Assembly (NCBI GenBank): GCA_022736495.1
Contig: DZCR01000209.1
Coordinates: 1 to 5,279, forward strand
Direction of reading: 5' to 3'
From: Desulfobacca acetoxidans
Lineage (GTDB): Bacteria > Desulfobacterota > Desulfobaccia > Desulfobaccales > 0-14-0-80-60-11
Length of the DNA stretch: 5,279 bases
Under the pieces are notes generated by a model, which worked only from the letters and a program-made list of their open reading frames with translations, was not told the origin of the DNA and did no database searches. Position 1 is the first letter of the stretch. Each line of letters begins with the position of its first letter. Shown here piece after piece: positions 1 to 5,279 of the stretch. A program made the position numbers and the translations under genes.

Positions 1-750
1 GATAAAATCCGCCTCGAGGACCTGTCTTTCTTCTTTGGGGATTTCCAGGCCCTGGACCAGGTCACTCTCGCCATCCAGCCCAATGAGGTTTTCGGTCTCA
101 TGGGTCCCTCCAAAAGCGGCAAGTCCACCCTGCTCCGGGTGCTGAACCGCATGTGCGATCTCATCCCCGGCACCCGGGTTACGGGAGGGGTCTGGCTGGA
201 TGGGGAAGATATCCTGGCCCCGGATTATGATGTGGTGAATTTGCGGCGGCGGGTAGGGTTGGTGCTCAGCCGGCCGACCCCTTTGCCTCGCTCCATTTAT
301 GAAAATTTGATCCTGGCTCCGCGGTTGGCCGGGAAAAAAGGCCGAGGAGTGTTGGACAACCTGGCCGAGACCAGCCTCAGGGCCGCACAGCTCTGGGACG
401 AAGTTAAAGATCGGCTCCGGGATTCGGCCCTAAAACTCTCCGGCGGCCAGCAGCAGCGCCTCTGTCTGGCCCGTACGCTGGCCATGGAGCCCGAAATAAT
501 TCTGTTGGATGAACCAACCAGCGGGCTGGACCCGATTTCCACCGCCAAAATCGAGGAAACCTTGCTGGAACTGAAAAATGATTATACTATCGTCCTGGTG
601 AGCAACAACACCAAGCAGATCGCCCGGGCCACCGACCGGGTGGCGTTTCTGCTGATGAGCCATATCATCGAAATCGGGGAAACCAACCGGGTCTTCACGG
701 TGCCCGCGGACCAACGCACTGATGACTATATTTCCGGCCGCTTCGGATAA
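1..750 (+). CDS. pstB: PstB-like phosphate ABC transporter ATPase, 5'-partial, degenerate Q- and H-loops
   Basis: Cytoplasmic ATPase of the PstSCAB phosphate importer family. The reading frame is open from base 1, so the start lies just upstream; PstB proteins begin only a few residues before the [13 protein letters not shown] seen here. 249 residues are visible, numbered from base 1. Walker A is GPSKSGKST (35-43, Lys41), the signature LSGGQ (146-150), Walker B and catalytic Glu ILLDE (Glu171), D-loop SGLDP, and the typical PstB tail [10 protein letters not shown]. Two key residues are lost. The Q-loop reads VLSRPTPLP, with Ser90 where PstB has Gln (VFQRPNPFP). The switch His is Asn202 in VSNNTKQ, where PstB has VTHNMQQ. 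The protein is clearly a diverged duplicate of the next gene (shared WDEVKDRL and QQQRLC blocks), and the two probably act as a heterodimer. Family assignment is firm; the partnership is inferred. Confidence 0.93.
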   Translation, partial: DKIRLEDLSFFFGDFQALDQVTLAIQPNEVFGLMGPSKSGKSTLLRVLNRMCDLIPGTRVTGGVWLDGEDILAPDYDVVNLRRRVGLVLSRPTPLPRSIYENLILAPRLAGKKGRGVLDNLAETSLRAAQLWDEVKDRLRDSALKLSGGQQQRLCLARTLAMEPEIILLDEPTSGLDPISTAKIEETLLELKNDYTIVLVSNNTKQIARATDRVAFLLMSHIIEIGETNRVFTVPADQRTDDYISGRFG

Positions 751-763
751 TGACACCCCAGCA

Positions 764-1522
764 ATGGTTCCGGACATTATCGTGCTCCGGCGCCTCAATC
801 TCTTCTATGAATCCTTTCATGCCCTTAAGGATATCGACGCGGCGTTCTCCAAAAAGACCATCACCGCGCTCATCGGCCCCTCAGGTTGCGGCAAATCCAC
901 CCTGCTGCGCACCCTCAACCGCATGAACGACCTCATCGACGGGGTGCGGATCACCGGGCAGGTTATCATTGACGGCCAGGATATTTTTGACCCCGGGGTT
1001 GTGCTCACCCAGTTGCGCAAGAAGGTGGGCATGGTCTTCCAACGGCCCAACCCGTTTCCCTTGTCTATTTACGACAATGTGGTCTACGGGCCTCGCCTCC
1101 ACGGTGAGCCCAAAAAAGCCGAGCTGCAGGAAATTCTGGAGCGCTCCCTCATTGCGGTTGAGATGTGGGATGAAGTCAAGGATCGCCTGAAGGTGTCGGC
1201 CCTGGAACTTACTGAGGAACAGCAGCAGCGCCTCTGTATTGCGAGGGTGCTGGCGGTGGAGTCCGAAATCCTGCTCATGGACGAACCCTGCTCCGCCCTC
1301 GACCCTATGGCTACCCTGCGGATCGAAGAGCTTATGCAGGAGCTCAAGAAGAACTACTCCATCATCATCGTCACCCACAACATGCAGCAGGCGGCCCGGG
1401 CCTCGGATATGTCCGGCTTCATGTACCTGGGGGAACTCATTGAGTTCGGCCCCACCGCACAAATCTTCACCCGCCCCAAGGATTCCAGGACCGAGGATTA
1501 TATTACGGGCAAGTATGGCTAA
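764..1522 (+). CDS. pstB: PstB phosphate ABC transporter ATPase, second copy, with degenerate signature motif
   Basis: Second PstB-type ATPase, 252 residues from the ATG at 764, which is normal family length and aligns with the start of other PstB proteins ([15 protein letters not shown]). An in-frame ATG at 722 would add 14 non-family residues and overlap the previous gene by 29 nt; neither start has a clear Shine-Dalgarno. Numbering from 764: Walker [10 protein letters not shown] (38-46, Lys44), intact Q-loop VFQRPNPFP (Gln93), Walker B LLMDE (Glu174), D-loop SALDP, switch His205 in VTHNMQQ, and tail [10 protein letters not shown]. The ABC signature is LTEEQ (149-153) instead of LSGGQ: both glycines are replaced by glutamate, which should impair contact with the ATP gamma-phosphate in the opposing subunit. 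These defects complement those of the upstream copy, suggesting a heterodimer with one working ATP site. No phoU follows; the next gene is convergent. Confidence 0.93.
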   Translation: MVPDIIVLRRLNLFYESFHALKDIDAAFSKKTITALIGPSGCGKSTLLRTLNRMNDLIDGVRITGQVIIDGQDIFDPGVVLTQLRKKVGMVFQRPNPFPLSIYDNVVYGPRLHGEPKKAELQEILERSLIAVEMWDEVKDRLKVSALELTEEQQQRLCIARVLAVESEILLMDEPCSALDPMATLRIEELMQELKKNYSIIIVTHNMQQAARASDMSGFMYLGELIEFGPTAQIFTRPKDSRTEDYITGKYG

Positions 1523-1558
1523 GGTTCGTCGAATTCGCCTTCAGAGAGATCGGCTTAC

Positions 1559-2608
1559 TCAGGGCTTTAACCTGATCCTCCCGGGTGCTGGACCGGTCAC
1601 TTCGCCAATAAGGCTGGCAGAGATACTTTGCCCCTTTAAACAATCCAGAAACGTTTGCACCTGATCCAGTGATACGGCCAGGAGCAGCCCGCCGTTGGTC
1701 TGGGCATCACTCATCAAGTCCACCAGCACCGGGTCGATATCCGGGGCCACCTGGAGGCTATTGGCGCAGAAGTTGCGGTTGGCGAAACTGCCAGCCGGCA
1801 CCAGCCCCATGGCGGCGTATTCATGGGCGGCCGCCAGCAGCGGAATTCGTTGAGCGTAAAAAGTGATCTCGACTTTACTGGCAACGGCCATTTCCAGGGC
1901 GTGGCCCAAGAGGCCGAACCCGGTAATATCGGTAACCGCATGTACCGCCAGACTTTCCAGACACTCAGCGGGCAGACGATTTAAGGTCGTCATGACTCGG
2001 ATAGCATCGGCCTCGGCCTCAGGGGTAGCCAGGCGCCCTTTCATGGCCGTGGCAATGACGCCGGTGCCCAGTGGTTTGGTGAGAATAAGCTGATCGCCCA
2101 CCCGGGCCCCGCCATTGGTGAGCACCCGATCCGGGTGGACCACGCCGGTCACGGAGAGTCCGTATTTCAATTCGGTATCATCGACGCTGTGGCCGCCCAC
2201 CAACAGGGCCCCGGCCTCATGGATTTTGTCCAGACCCCCGGCCAGAATCGCGTGGAGCGCCTCTTGGGGGACAGTTTTGCTGGGATAGCAGACGATGTTG
2301 AGGGCCGTCAGGGGACGGCCGCCCATGGCGTAGACATCGCTTAAGGCGTTGGCCGCGGCGATCTGGCCAAACGTGTAGGGATCGTTGACCACGGGGGTAA
2401 AAAAGTCCACCGTTTGAATCAACGCGATTTCTGGGGTCAGGCGATAGACGCCCGCATCATCCGCGGTCTCCATGCCGACCAGCAGGTCGGGATGCGACTG
2501 GCGGGGCAAAGACTGCAAAATTTCCTCCAATATCCCGGGAGGAACCTTGGCAGCTCAACCGGCGGCGCGGACCTGCTCCATTAAAGGCTGATAAGGCTTG
2601 TTGGTCAT
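1559..2608 (-). CDS. selD: Selenide, water dikinase (selenophosphate synthase), selenocysteine-containing
   Basis: Cytosolic enzyme making selenophosphate from selenide and ATP, the selenium donor for Sec-tRNA synthesis. It is 349 residues long, close to the 347 of E. coli SelD, when read from the ATG at 2606-2608 through an in-frame UGA at 2555-2557. The N-terminus then reads MEQVRAAG-U-AAKVPPG, with Sec18 at the position of the catalytic Cys/Sec (E. coli Cys17, GCGCK context). Downstream are the AIRS-type ATP/metal-binding segments TADDAGVY, VDFFTPVV, AAANALSDVYAMGG, VGGHSVDD, VTDITGFGLLGH, and the C-terminal SDAQTNGG. The gene ends in a UGA stop, so UGA has both meanings here. A caller that stops at UGA would start at a TTG at 2530 and lose the active site. 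A SECIS-like hairpin follows the UGA. The ribosome binding site is weak (AAGAGA). The HAD gene lies 103 nt upstream on the same strand. selA, selB and selC must be elsewhere. Confidence 0.95.
2518..2548 (-). promoter_or_regulatory. Bacterial SECIS-like hairpin for selD selenocysteine insertion
   Basis: On the minus strand, just after the selD UGA, TTCCTCC (2544-2538) pairs perfectly with GGAGGAA (2528-2522) around a 9-nt loop, CGGGATATT. Below a G/A mismatch the stem can extend by one G-U and two A-U pairs. The loop has a G at its second position, about 19 nt after the UGA, matching the known bacterial SECIS layout recognised by SelB (a G early in the apical loop, roughly 16-37 nt from the UGA). 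It lies wholly inside the coding sequence, as bacterial SECIS elements do. The pairing is seen in the sequence; function is inferred. Confidence 0.8.
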
Positions 2609-2711
2609 GGGTCTCTTCTTGTTTGAGTAACCATCCTTTTTTGGTTCGGTATTACAACGTTTGAATAACTCTGAAAATAACGAGTTCTGGAACTTCCCTT
2701 GCTAACGCCGG

Positions 2712-3182
2712 CTACGACCTCAGGGTGGCTTTCAGGCAATCCGGCGCCAGCAGCAAATCCAAAGCCGCCAGGATGCCGGGAGCCACCACGTCTGCAGCCG
2801 TCAGTGCTTCTACGGCCGCTCCTTCGCCCTCAAGCACAGCGATCCCCAAAGCCGCGTCCTGCAGCATAACCCGGTCGTTTCTGCCATTTCCTATGGCCAC
2901 CGCGTGTTCGCACCCCAACCGTCCCACATACTCGCGTTTGGCCTGGGCCTGGTCCCCGAGGCCAATGACGCTGAGGCGAACGGGCAGTTGGGCCACCTGG
3001 CCTTTGGCCGTGCCAAAGGTGTCTGCCGTTAAGATGTGGATCTCCAGTTTTGGGGCCAGCGCTTCCAGCTTTTCCCGCACCCCCGCCAGCAACTCACCCT
3101 GACAGGCGAGGGTGCCGTTATAATCCAGGATCAGATATTTGAGTTGCAAGTCCTTGAAACCGGGGATAGCAACAGCAACCAT
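2712..3182 (-). CDS. Small HAD-family protein, soluble P-type-ATPase-like (COG4087 type)
   Basis: A 156-residue soluble HAD-fold protein with no cap domain. Motif I is LDYNGTLA (Asp20 nucleophile), motif II is the Thr of LTADTFG (Thr52), motif III is probably Lys82 (QAKREYVGRLG), and motif IV is GNGRNDRVML (98-107, Asp103). The position two after the nucleophile is Asn22 instead of the Asp that acts as general acid/base in HAD phosphatases; P-type ATPases also lack Asp here (DKTGT). Together with the GNGxND motif and the C-terminal LKATLR, this resembles the small family called soluble P-type ATPases, whose substrate is unknown to me. The ATG at 3180-3182 is backed by a good Shine-Dalgarno. 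It sits upstream of selD on the same strand with a 103-nt gap, so co-transcription is possible but not shown. Confidence 0.85.
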   Translation of the reverse strand: MVAVAIPGFKDLQLKYLILDYNGTLACQGELLAGVREKLEALAPKLEIHILTADTFGTAKGQVAQLPVRLSVIGLGDQAQAKREYVGRLGCEHAVAIGNGRNDRVMLQDAALGIAVLEGEGAAVEALTAADVVAPGILAALDLLLAPDCLKATLRS

Positions 3183-3187
3183 AAGAA

Positions 3188-3193
3188 CTCCTT
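3188..3193 (-). promoter_or_regulatory. Ribosome binding site of the HAD gene
   Basis: AAGGAG on the minus strand, 5 nt before the ATG at 3182. It is the clearest Shine-Dalgarno in the window and fixes the start of the HAD protein. Confidence 0.75.
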
Positions 3194-3314
3194 ATAATTC
3201 CGGAAGAAACCATTGCAAAGCCCAACTCCTGGGGCAGGTCATAACGAGTTGCAGTTATAAAGGTAAGTTATCTTTTGGATTTGTAAAGGCGGGTTCAGAT
3301 GACCGGCCACGAGA

Positions 3315-3336
3315 GGGCGTACACGCAAATGCGCCC
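3315..3336. other. GC-rich hairpin in the HAD gene upstream region
   Basis: On the plus strand GGGCGTA (3315-3321) pairs with TGCGCCC (3330-3336) with one G-U pair and an 8-nt loop, CACGCAAA. On the minus strand the inner G-U becomes a C/A mismatch, leaving a solid 5-bp GC stem. No T-run follows on either strand, so it is not a standard intrinsic terminator. Function unknown. Confidence 0.4.
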
Positions 3337-3418
3337 CAAAAGCTAAAATTACTTTTATGAGAGCAAGTTGGCCTGAGTTAAGAAAAATAAGAAGCTGCAG
3401 GAATTTTAAGCCGAGGCC

Positions 3419-3730
3419 TCAAAAGCCTGCCTTATAAAGGGACAATACCACTCCGGCAAACAACAAGCAATAGCAGCCGAAGAGTTGCCAGAGGCCTTGT
3501 TCCAGCCAGCGGGAGAGCCACTTGAGGGCCAGGGACCCCGAGACAAAACTTAAATACCATGCCCACCAGGCTCGGGTAAAAGAGGGCGGCCAGGCCGGCC
3601 CCGTCAGGCCGGGACAGGGCGTGGGCTTGTAACAAGCGCTGGACCTCCCGCCAGATGACCGGGGGTGTTAAGACCACGGCTCGGCCGCGTCTTGCACAAT
3701 GGCCAGAATGAAAATATGCAGGAACGACAT
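3419..3730 (-). pseudogene. uppP: Undecaprenyl-diphosphatase (UppP/BacA) remnant, internal deletion and frameshift
   Basis: Intact UppP is a ~270-residue membrane phosphatase recycling undecaprenyl pyrophosphate. Here the ATG at 3728-3730 begins MSFLHIFILAIVQDAAE, which fits the UppP N-terminus (IVQGAAELLPVSSSAH type). After about 17 codons, near 3680, the sequence jumps and changes frame to AVVLTPPVIWREVQRLL, which fits the late part of the protein (ALAVVLTPPVIAREV type). Near 3550-3551 one extra base restores the original frame: VGMVF is followed by SFVSGSLALKWLSRWLEQG and FGCYCLLFAGVVLSLYKAGF, ending in TGA at 3419-3421. By comparison with E. coli UppP roughly 175 residues are missing, including the SSxxH part of the first motif and the PGxSRSGAT motif, so no active enzyme can be made. 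In the N-terminal frame translation stops at TAA (3668-3670) after 20 residues. It starts 7 nt after the glycosyltransferase stop, implying a former operon. Confidence 0.87.
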
Positions 3731-3737
3731 AGAATCT

Positions 3738-5120
3738 TCAGCGCGTCAGCCAGTGGCGGTTACGCACGGTGACGAAGGCATAAGGATAGATCCACTGGAG
3801 CAGAAAGAAAGCGTAGTAAGAATAGATGACCCCATAGACGAACTCCAGATCCCGTTCCAGCCGGAGGTAATAGATCAGGTTGACCAAGGAGATCACCCCT
3901 ATCGTCGCCAGGAGTTTAATCAAAATCAGGGGGTAAAGCCATACTGCAGCTACCAGCATCCCAAAGAAGAGCAGCGTCAAGGGATATTCCAGTTGAGCCA
4001 AAAAGAATTCGACAATGGGCAGGAGGCGGTATTTAGGCCGATACCGGGTAAACAGGTAGCCCAACTGGACAAAGGATTCCCGGACGTTGCCCCGCTCCCA
4101 ACGCAGGTACATCTTGCATACGCCGGCGTAAGTTTCGGGAACCAGGGTATAGACCAGTGCGGTCCGCTGATAATAGGTATAGTAGCCGCCCCGCAGGATA
4201 AAGTTGGTCAGGGCCCGGTCTTCGCTGTGGTGGCAGGGCGCGCCCAGGAACGTTTGCCGCCGCCAGGCCTCCAGGTGTGGGGCCAGAGCAGTGCGCCGAT
4301 AAGCCGACAGCGAACCGGGCGTGCAGATCACCGCCCGGTACAGGGATTGGGAGGCCCGCAGATAGTCCAGGTTTACGAAGCGCACCCCCTGCATCTTGCC
4401 CATGAAACTCTGGTGACGGTTATAGACCTTGACGTTGCCGGCCACCGCGCCGATCCTGGCGTCATGCAGCAGGGGGGCCACCAGGTGGCGCAGGGCGTTT
4501 GGGGCGATAAGGCTGTCGGAATCAATGGTAACGAAGACCTCCCCCCGGCCCCGGGTGAAGCCGGCATAGAGCCCTTCCTTTTTGCCGCGATTGGCGGGAA
4601 AGCGGAGGGGGCGGACCAGGTGGGGGTAGCGTCTTAAGGCCCGCTGGATATACGACCAGGTGTCATCTTGGGAGCCATCGTCGACGCAGATGATTTCCAG
4701 CCGGCCCGCCGGGTAATCCGAGGCCGCAACCGCCTCGATGGCTTGCTCCACCATGGGCCCTTCATTATAGGCTGGGATGATGACGGTGAGGCTGGGCCAG
4801 GGTCCGTCGGGTAGCGGGTAAGGTTTGTAGCAGGCCCACAGGACCGTGCGGAAAAGCTGAAAACCGAGCACCACCAGGGTGTAGACGGCTCCCAGGGCGG
4901 GGAGGCAAGACGTATAGGTCCGGCGGCTCAAAAGTTCCGCATAGGCCGCAAAGGAACCGAAGTTGAGGGCCAAAACCAGGGCGATAAGCAACAAGACCGG
5001 AACCAGGAGCTTAAGGCCCGGGTCCAGCCACTGGATCGGAGTTATCCGGTGTCGAGCAAGGTGCGAGACCGCTGCCCGGCGCACCGGTGGCCAGGACAGG
5101 GTCGGCGTGGCGTTGTCCAT
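3738..5120 (-). CDS. Membrane family 2 glycosyltransferase, hyaluronan synthase/NodC-like
   Basis: A 460-residue processive GT2 enzyme predicted to polymerise, and probably secrete, a polysaccharide across the inner membrane. Two N-terminal membrane segments (about 37-60 and 73-96) precede the catalytic domain: VIIPAYNE (113-120), VDDGS (146-150, UDP-sugar binding), IDSDS (199-203, the metal-binding DxD), CTPGSLSAYRR (266-276, like the CxGPLxxYR of hyaluronan synthases), SEDRALTNFIL (299-309, the catalytic ED) and YLRWERGNVRE (338-348), equivalent to the QxxRW region. Three C-terminal membrane segments follow (about 366-385, 387-420, 430-452). The first residue of QxxRW is Met337, while Arg340-Trp341 are kept. 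The ATG at 5118-5120 is the only start after an in-frame upstream UGA; an AGAGGA about 12 nt before it is a distant ribosome site. Sugar substrate and polymer cannot be read from the sequence. A decayed uppP follows. Confidence 0.9.
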   Translation of the reverse strand: MDNATPTLSWPPVRRAAVSHLARHRITPIQWLDPGLKLLVPVLLLIALVLALNFGSFAAYAELLSRRTYTSCLPALGAVYTLVVLGFQLFRTVLWACYKPYPLPDGPWPSLTVIIPAYNEGPMVEQAIEAVAASDYPAGRLEIICVDDGSQDDTWSYIQRALRRYPHLVRPLRFPANRGKKEGLYAGFTRGRGEVFVTIDSDSLIAPNALRHLVAPLLHDARIGAVAGNVKVYNRHQSFMGKMQGVRFVNLDYLRASQSLYRAVICTPGSLSAYRRTALAPHLEAWRRQTFLGAPCHHSEDRALTNFILRGGYYTYYQRTALVYTLVPETYAGVCKMYLRWERGNVRESFVQLGYLFTRYRPKYRLLPIVEFFLAQLEYPLTLLFFGMLVAAVWLYPLILIKLLATIGVISLVNLIYYLRLERDLEFVYGVIYSYYAFFLLQWIYPYAFVTVRNRHWLTR

Positions 5121-5279
5121 GCAGGGAGTGGATCCTCTTCCGGTTTTATATCAAAAAGGCAGGCAATCGGCTACTAAAACTCCAACCGGATAATCAATGC
5201 CAAAAGAGCTTCCCCCAAAATTGCATATTGGCCTATTGACTCTGCTCAGCAATTTATGGTAACTATTTTGAATGCCAAA
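5121..5279 (-). other. AT-rich upstream region of the glycosyltransferase gene
   Basis: No coding frame of note. On the minus strand a TATAAA (about 5140-5145) lies 20-25 nt before the start codon and could be a -10 element, but no matching -35 was found at normal spacing. The 9-mer AATGCCAAA occurs at 5196-5204 and again at the window's last bases, 5271-5279. Confidence 0.35.

Larger units (their letters stand above)
3183..3418. other. AT-richer non-coding leader between the HAD gene and the uppP remnant
   Basis: No convincing protein is encoded on either strand; a 73-codon plus-strand frame here has no family features and runs antisense through the start of the HAD gene. Base composition is visibly richer in A+T than the flanking genes. 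The stretch should contain the promoter and leader of the HAD gene, but I could not find a well-spaced -35/-10 pair. It contains the hairpin at 3315-3336, listed separately. Confidence 0.5.

Noticed and set aside
881..1462. Minus-strand frames opposite the pstB genes
   Set aside because: They shadow well-conserved ATPase coding sequence and show no family features.
1523..1558. Terminator between the convergent pstB and selD genes
   Set aside because: Only a short CGAATTCG palindrome is present (1530-1537), with no stem plus T-run on either strand.
2651..2677. Possible selD promoter on the minus strand (TTTTCA, 15-nt gap, TGTAAT)
   Set aside because: The -35 match is weak and the spacing short; not enough to call.
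2677..3250. 10-mer ATAACGAGTT present at 2677-2686 and 3241-3250, one in each gap flanking the HAD gene
   Set aside because: Flanking bases differ and a single shared 10-mer in AT-rich gaps can arise by chance.
3139..3360. 73-codon plus-strand frame in the leader
   Set aside because: It begins inside the HAD gene on the opposite strand and has no visible ribosome site or recognisable domain.
3699..4637. Long plus-strand open frame of 312 codons opposite the glycosyltransferase
   Set aside because: It is antisense to a gene with clear family motifs, has low-complexity Gln/Gly/Pro-rich content and no recognisable domain; it is an effect of GC-rich codon use.
5196..5279. Repeated 9-mer AATGCCAAA at 5196-5204 and 5271-5279
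   Set aside because: Too short to separate from chance, and the second copy is cut by the window edge.

Overview
The window looks like a chromosomal segment of a GC-rich (by eye mid to high 50s %) Gram-negative bacterium. My best guess is a sulfate-reducing or syntrophic deltaproteobacterium (Desulfobacterota). The guess rests on a selenocysteine-containing SelD, a soluble P-type-ATPase-like HAD protein and a particular UppP clade; it is an inference from gene families, not a database match.

Layout. (1) Positions 1-1522, plus strand: two tandem PstB-type phosphate ABC transporter ATPases, the first cut by the window's left edge. They are diverged duplicates. The first has lost the Q-loop Gln and the switch His but keeps LSGGQ; the second keeps the Q-loop and His but has LTEEQ in place of LSGGQ. 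In a heterodimer all of these losses fall in one of the two ATP sites, so the pair looks like an asymmetric ABC ATPase. (2) Positions 1559-2608, minus strand, convergent with the pst genes: selD, selenophosphate synthase. Its true start lies upstream of an in-frame UGA (2555-2557) that reads as selenocysteine at the active-site position, with a bacterial SECIS-like hairpin just downstream. Ordinary gene calling would truncate it to about 2530. (3) Positions 2712-3182, minus strand: a small HAD phosphatase-like protein, upstream of selD on the same strand. (4) Positions 3183-3418: AT-richer non-coding leader with one GC-rich hairpin. (5) Positions 3419-3730, minus strand: a decayed uppP (bacA) gene. 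It keeps the first ~17 codons and the last ~85, with the catalytic middle deleted and one further 1-nt frameshift. (6) Positions 3738-5120, minus strand: a membrane processive family 2 glycosyltransferase of the hyaluronan synthase/NodC type, ending 7 nt before the uppP remnant, so the two probably once formed an operon. (7) Positions 5121-5279: AT-rich upstream region, no gene seen.

How they work together. The pst pair would energise high-affinity phosphate uptake together with PstS, PstC and PstA, which are not in the window. SelD makes selenophosphate for tRNA-Sec, including for its own synthesis. The glycosyltransferase would polymerise and export a cell-surface polysaccharide, and its former UppP partner would have recycled undecaprenyl pyrophosphate. 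I see no tRNA, rRNA, CRISPR array or intact mobile element.
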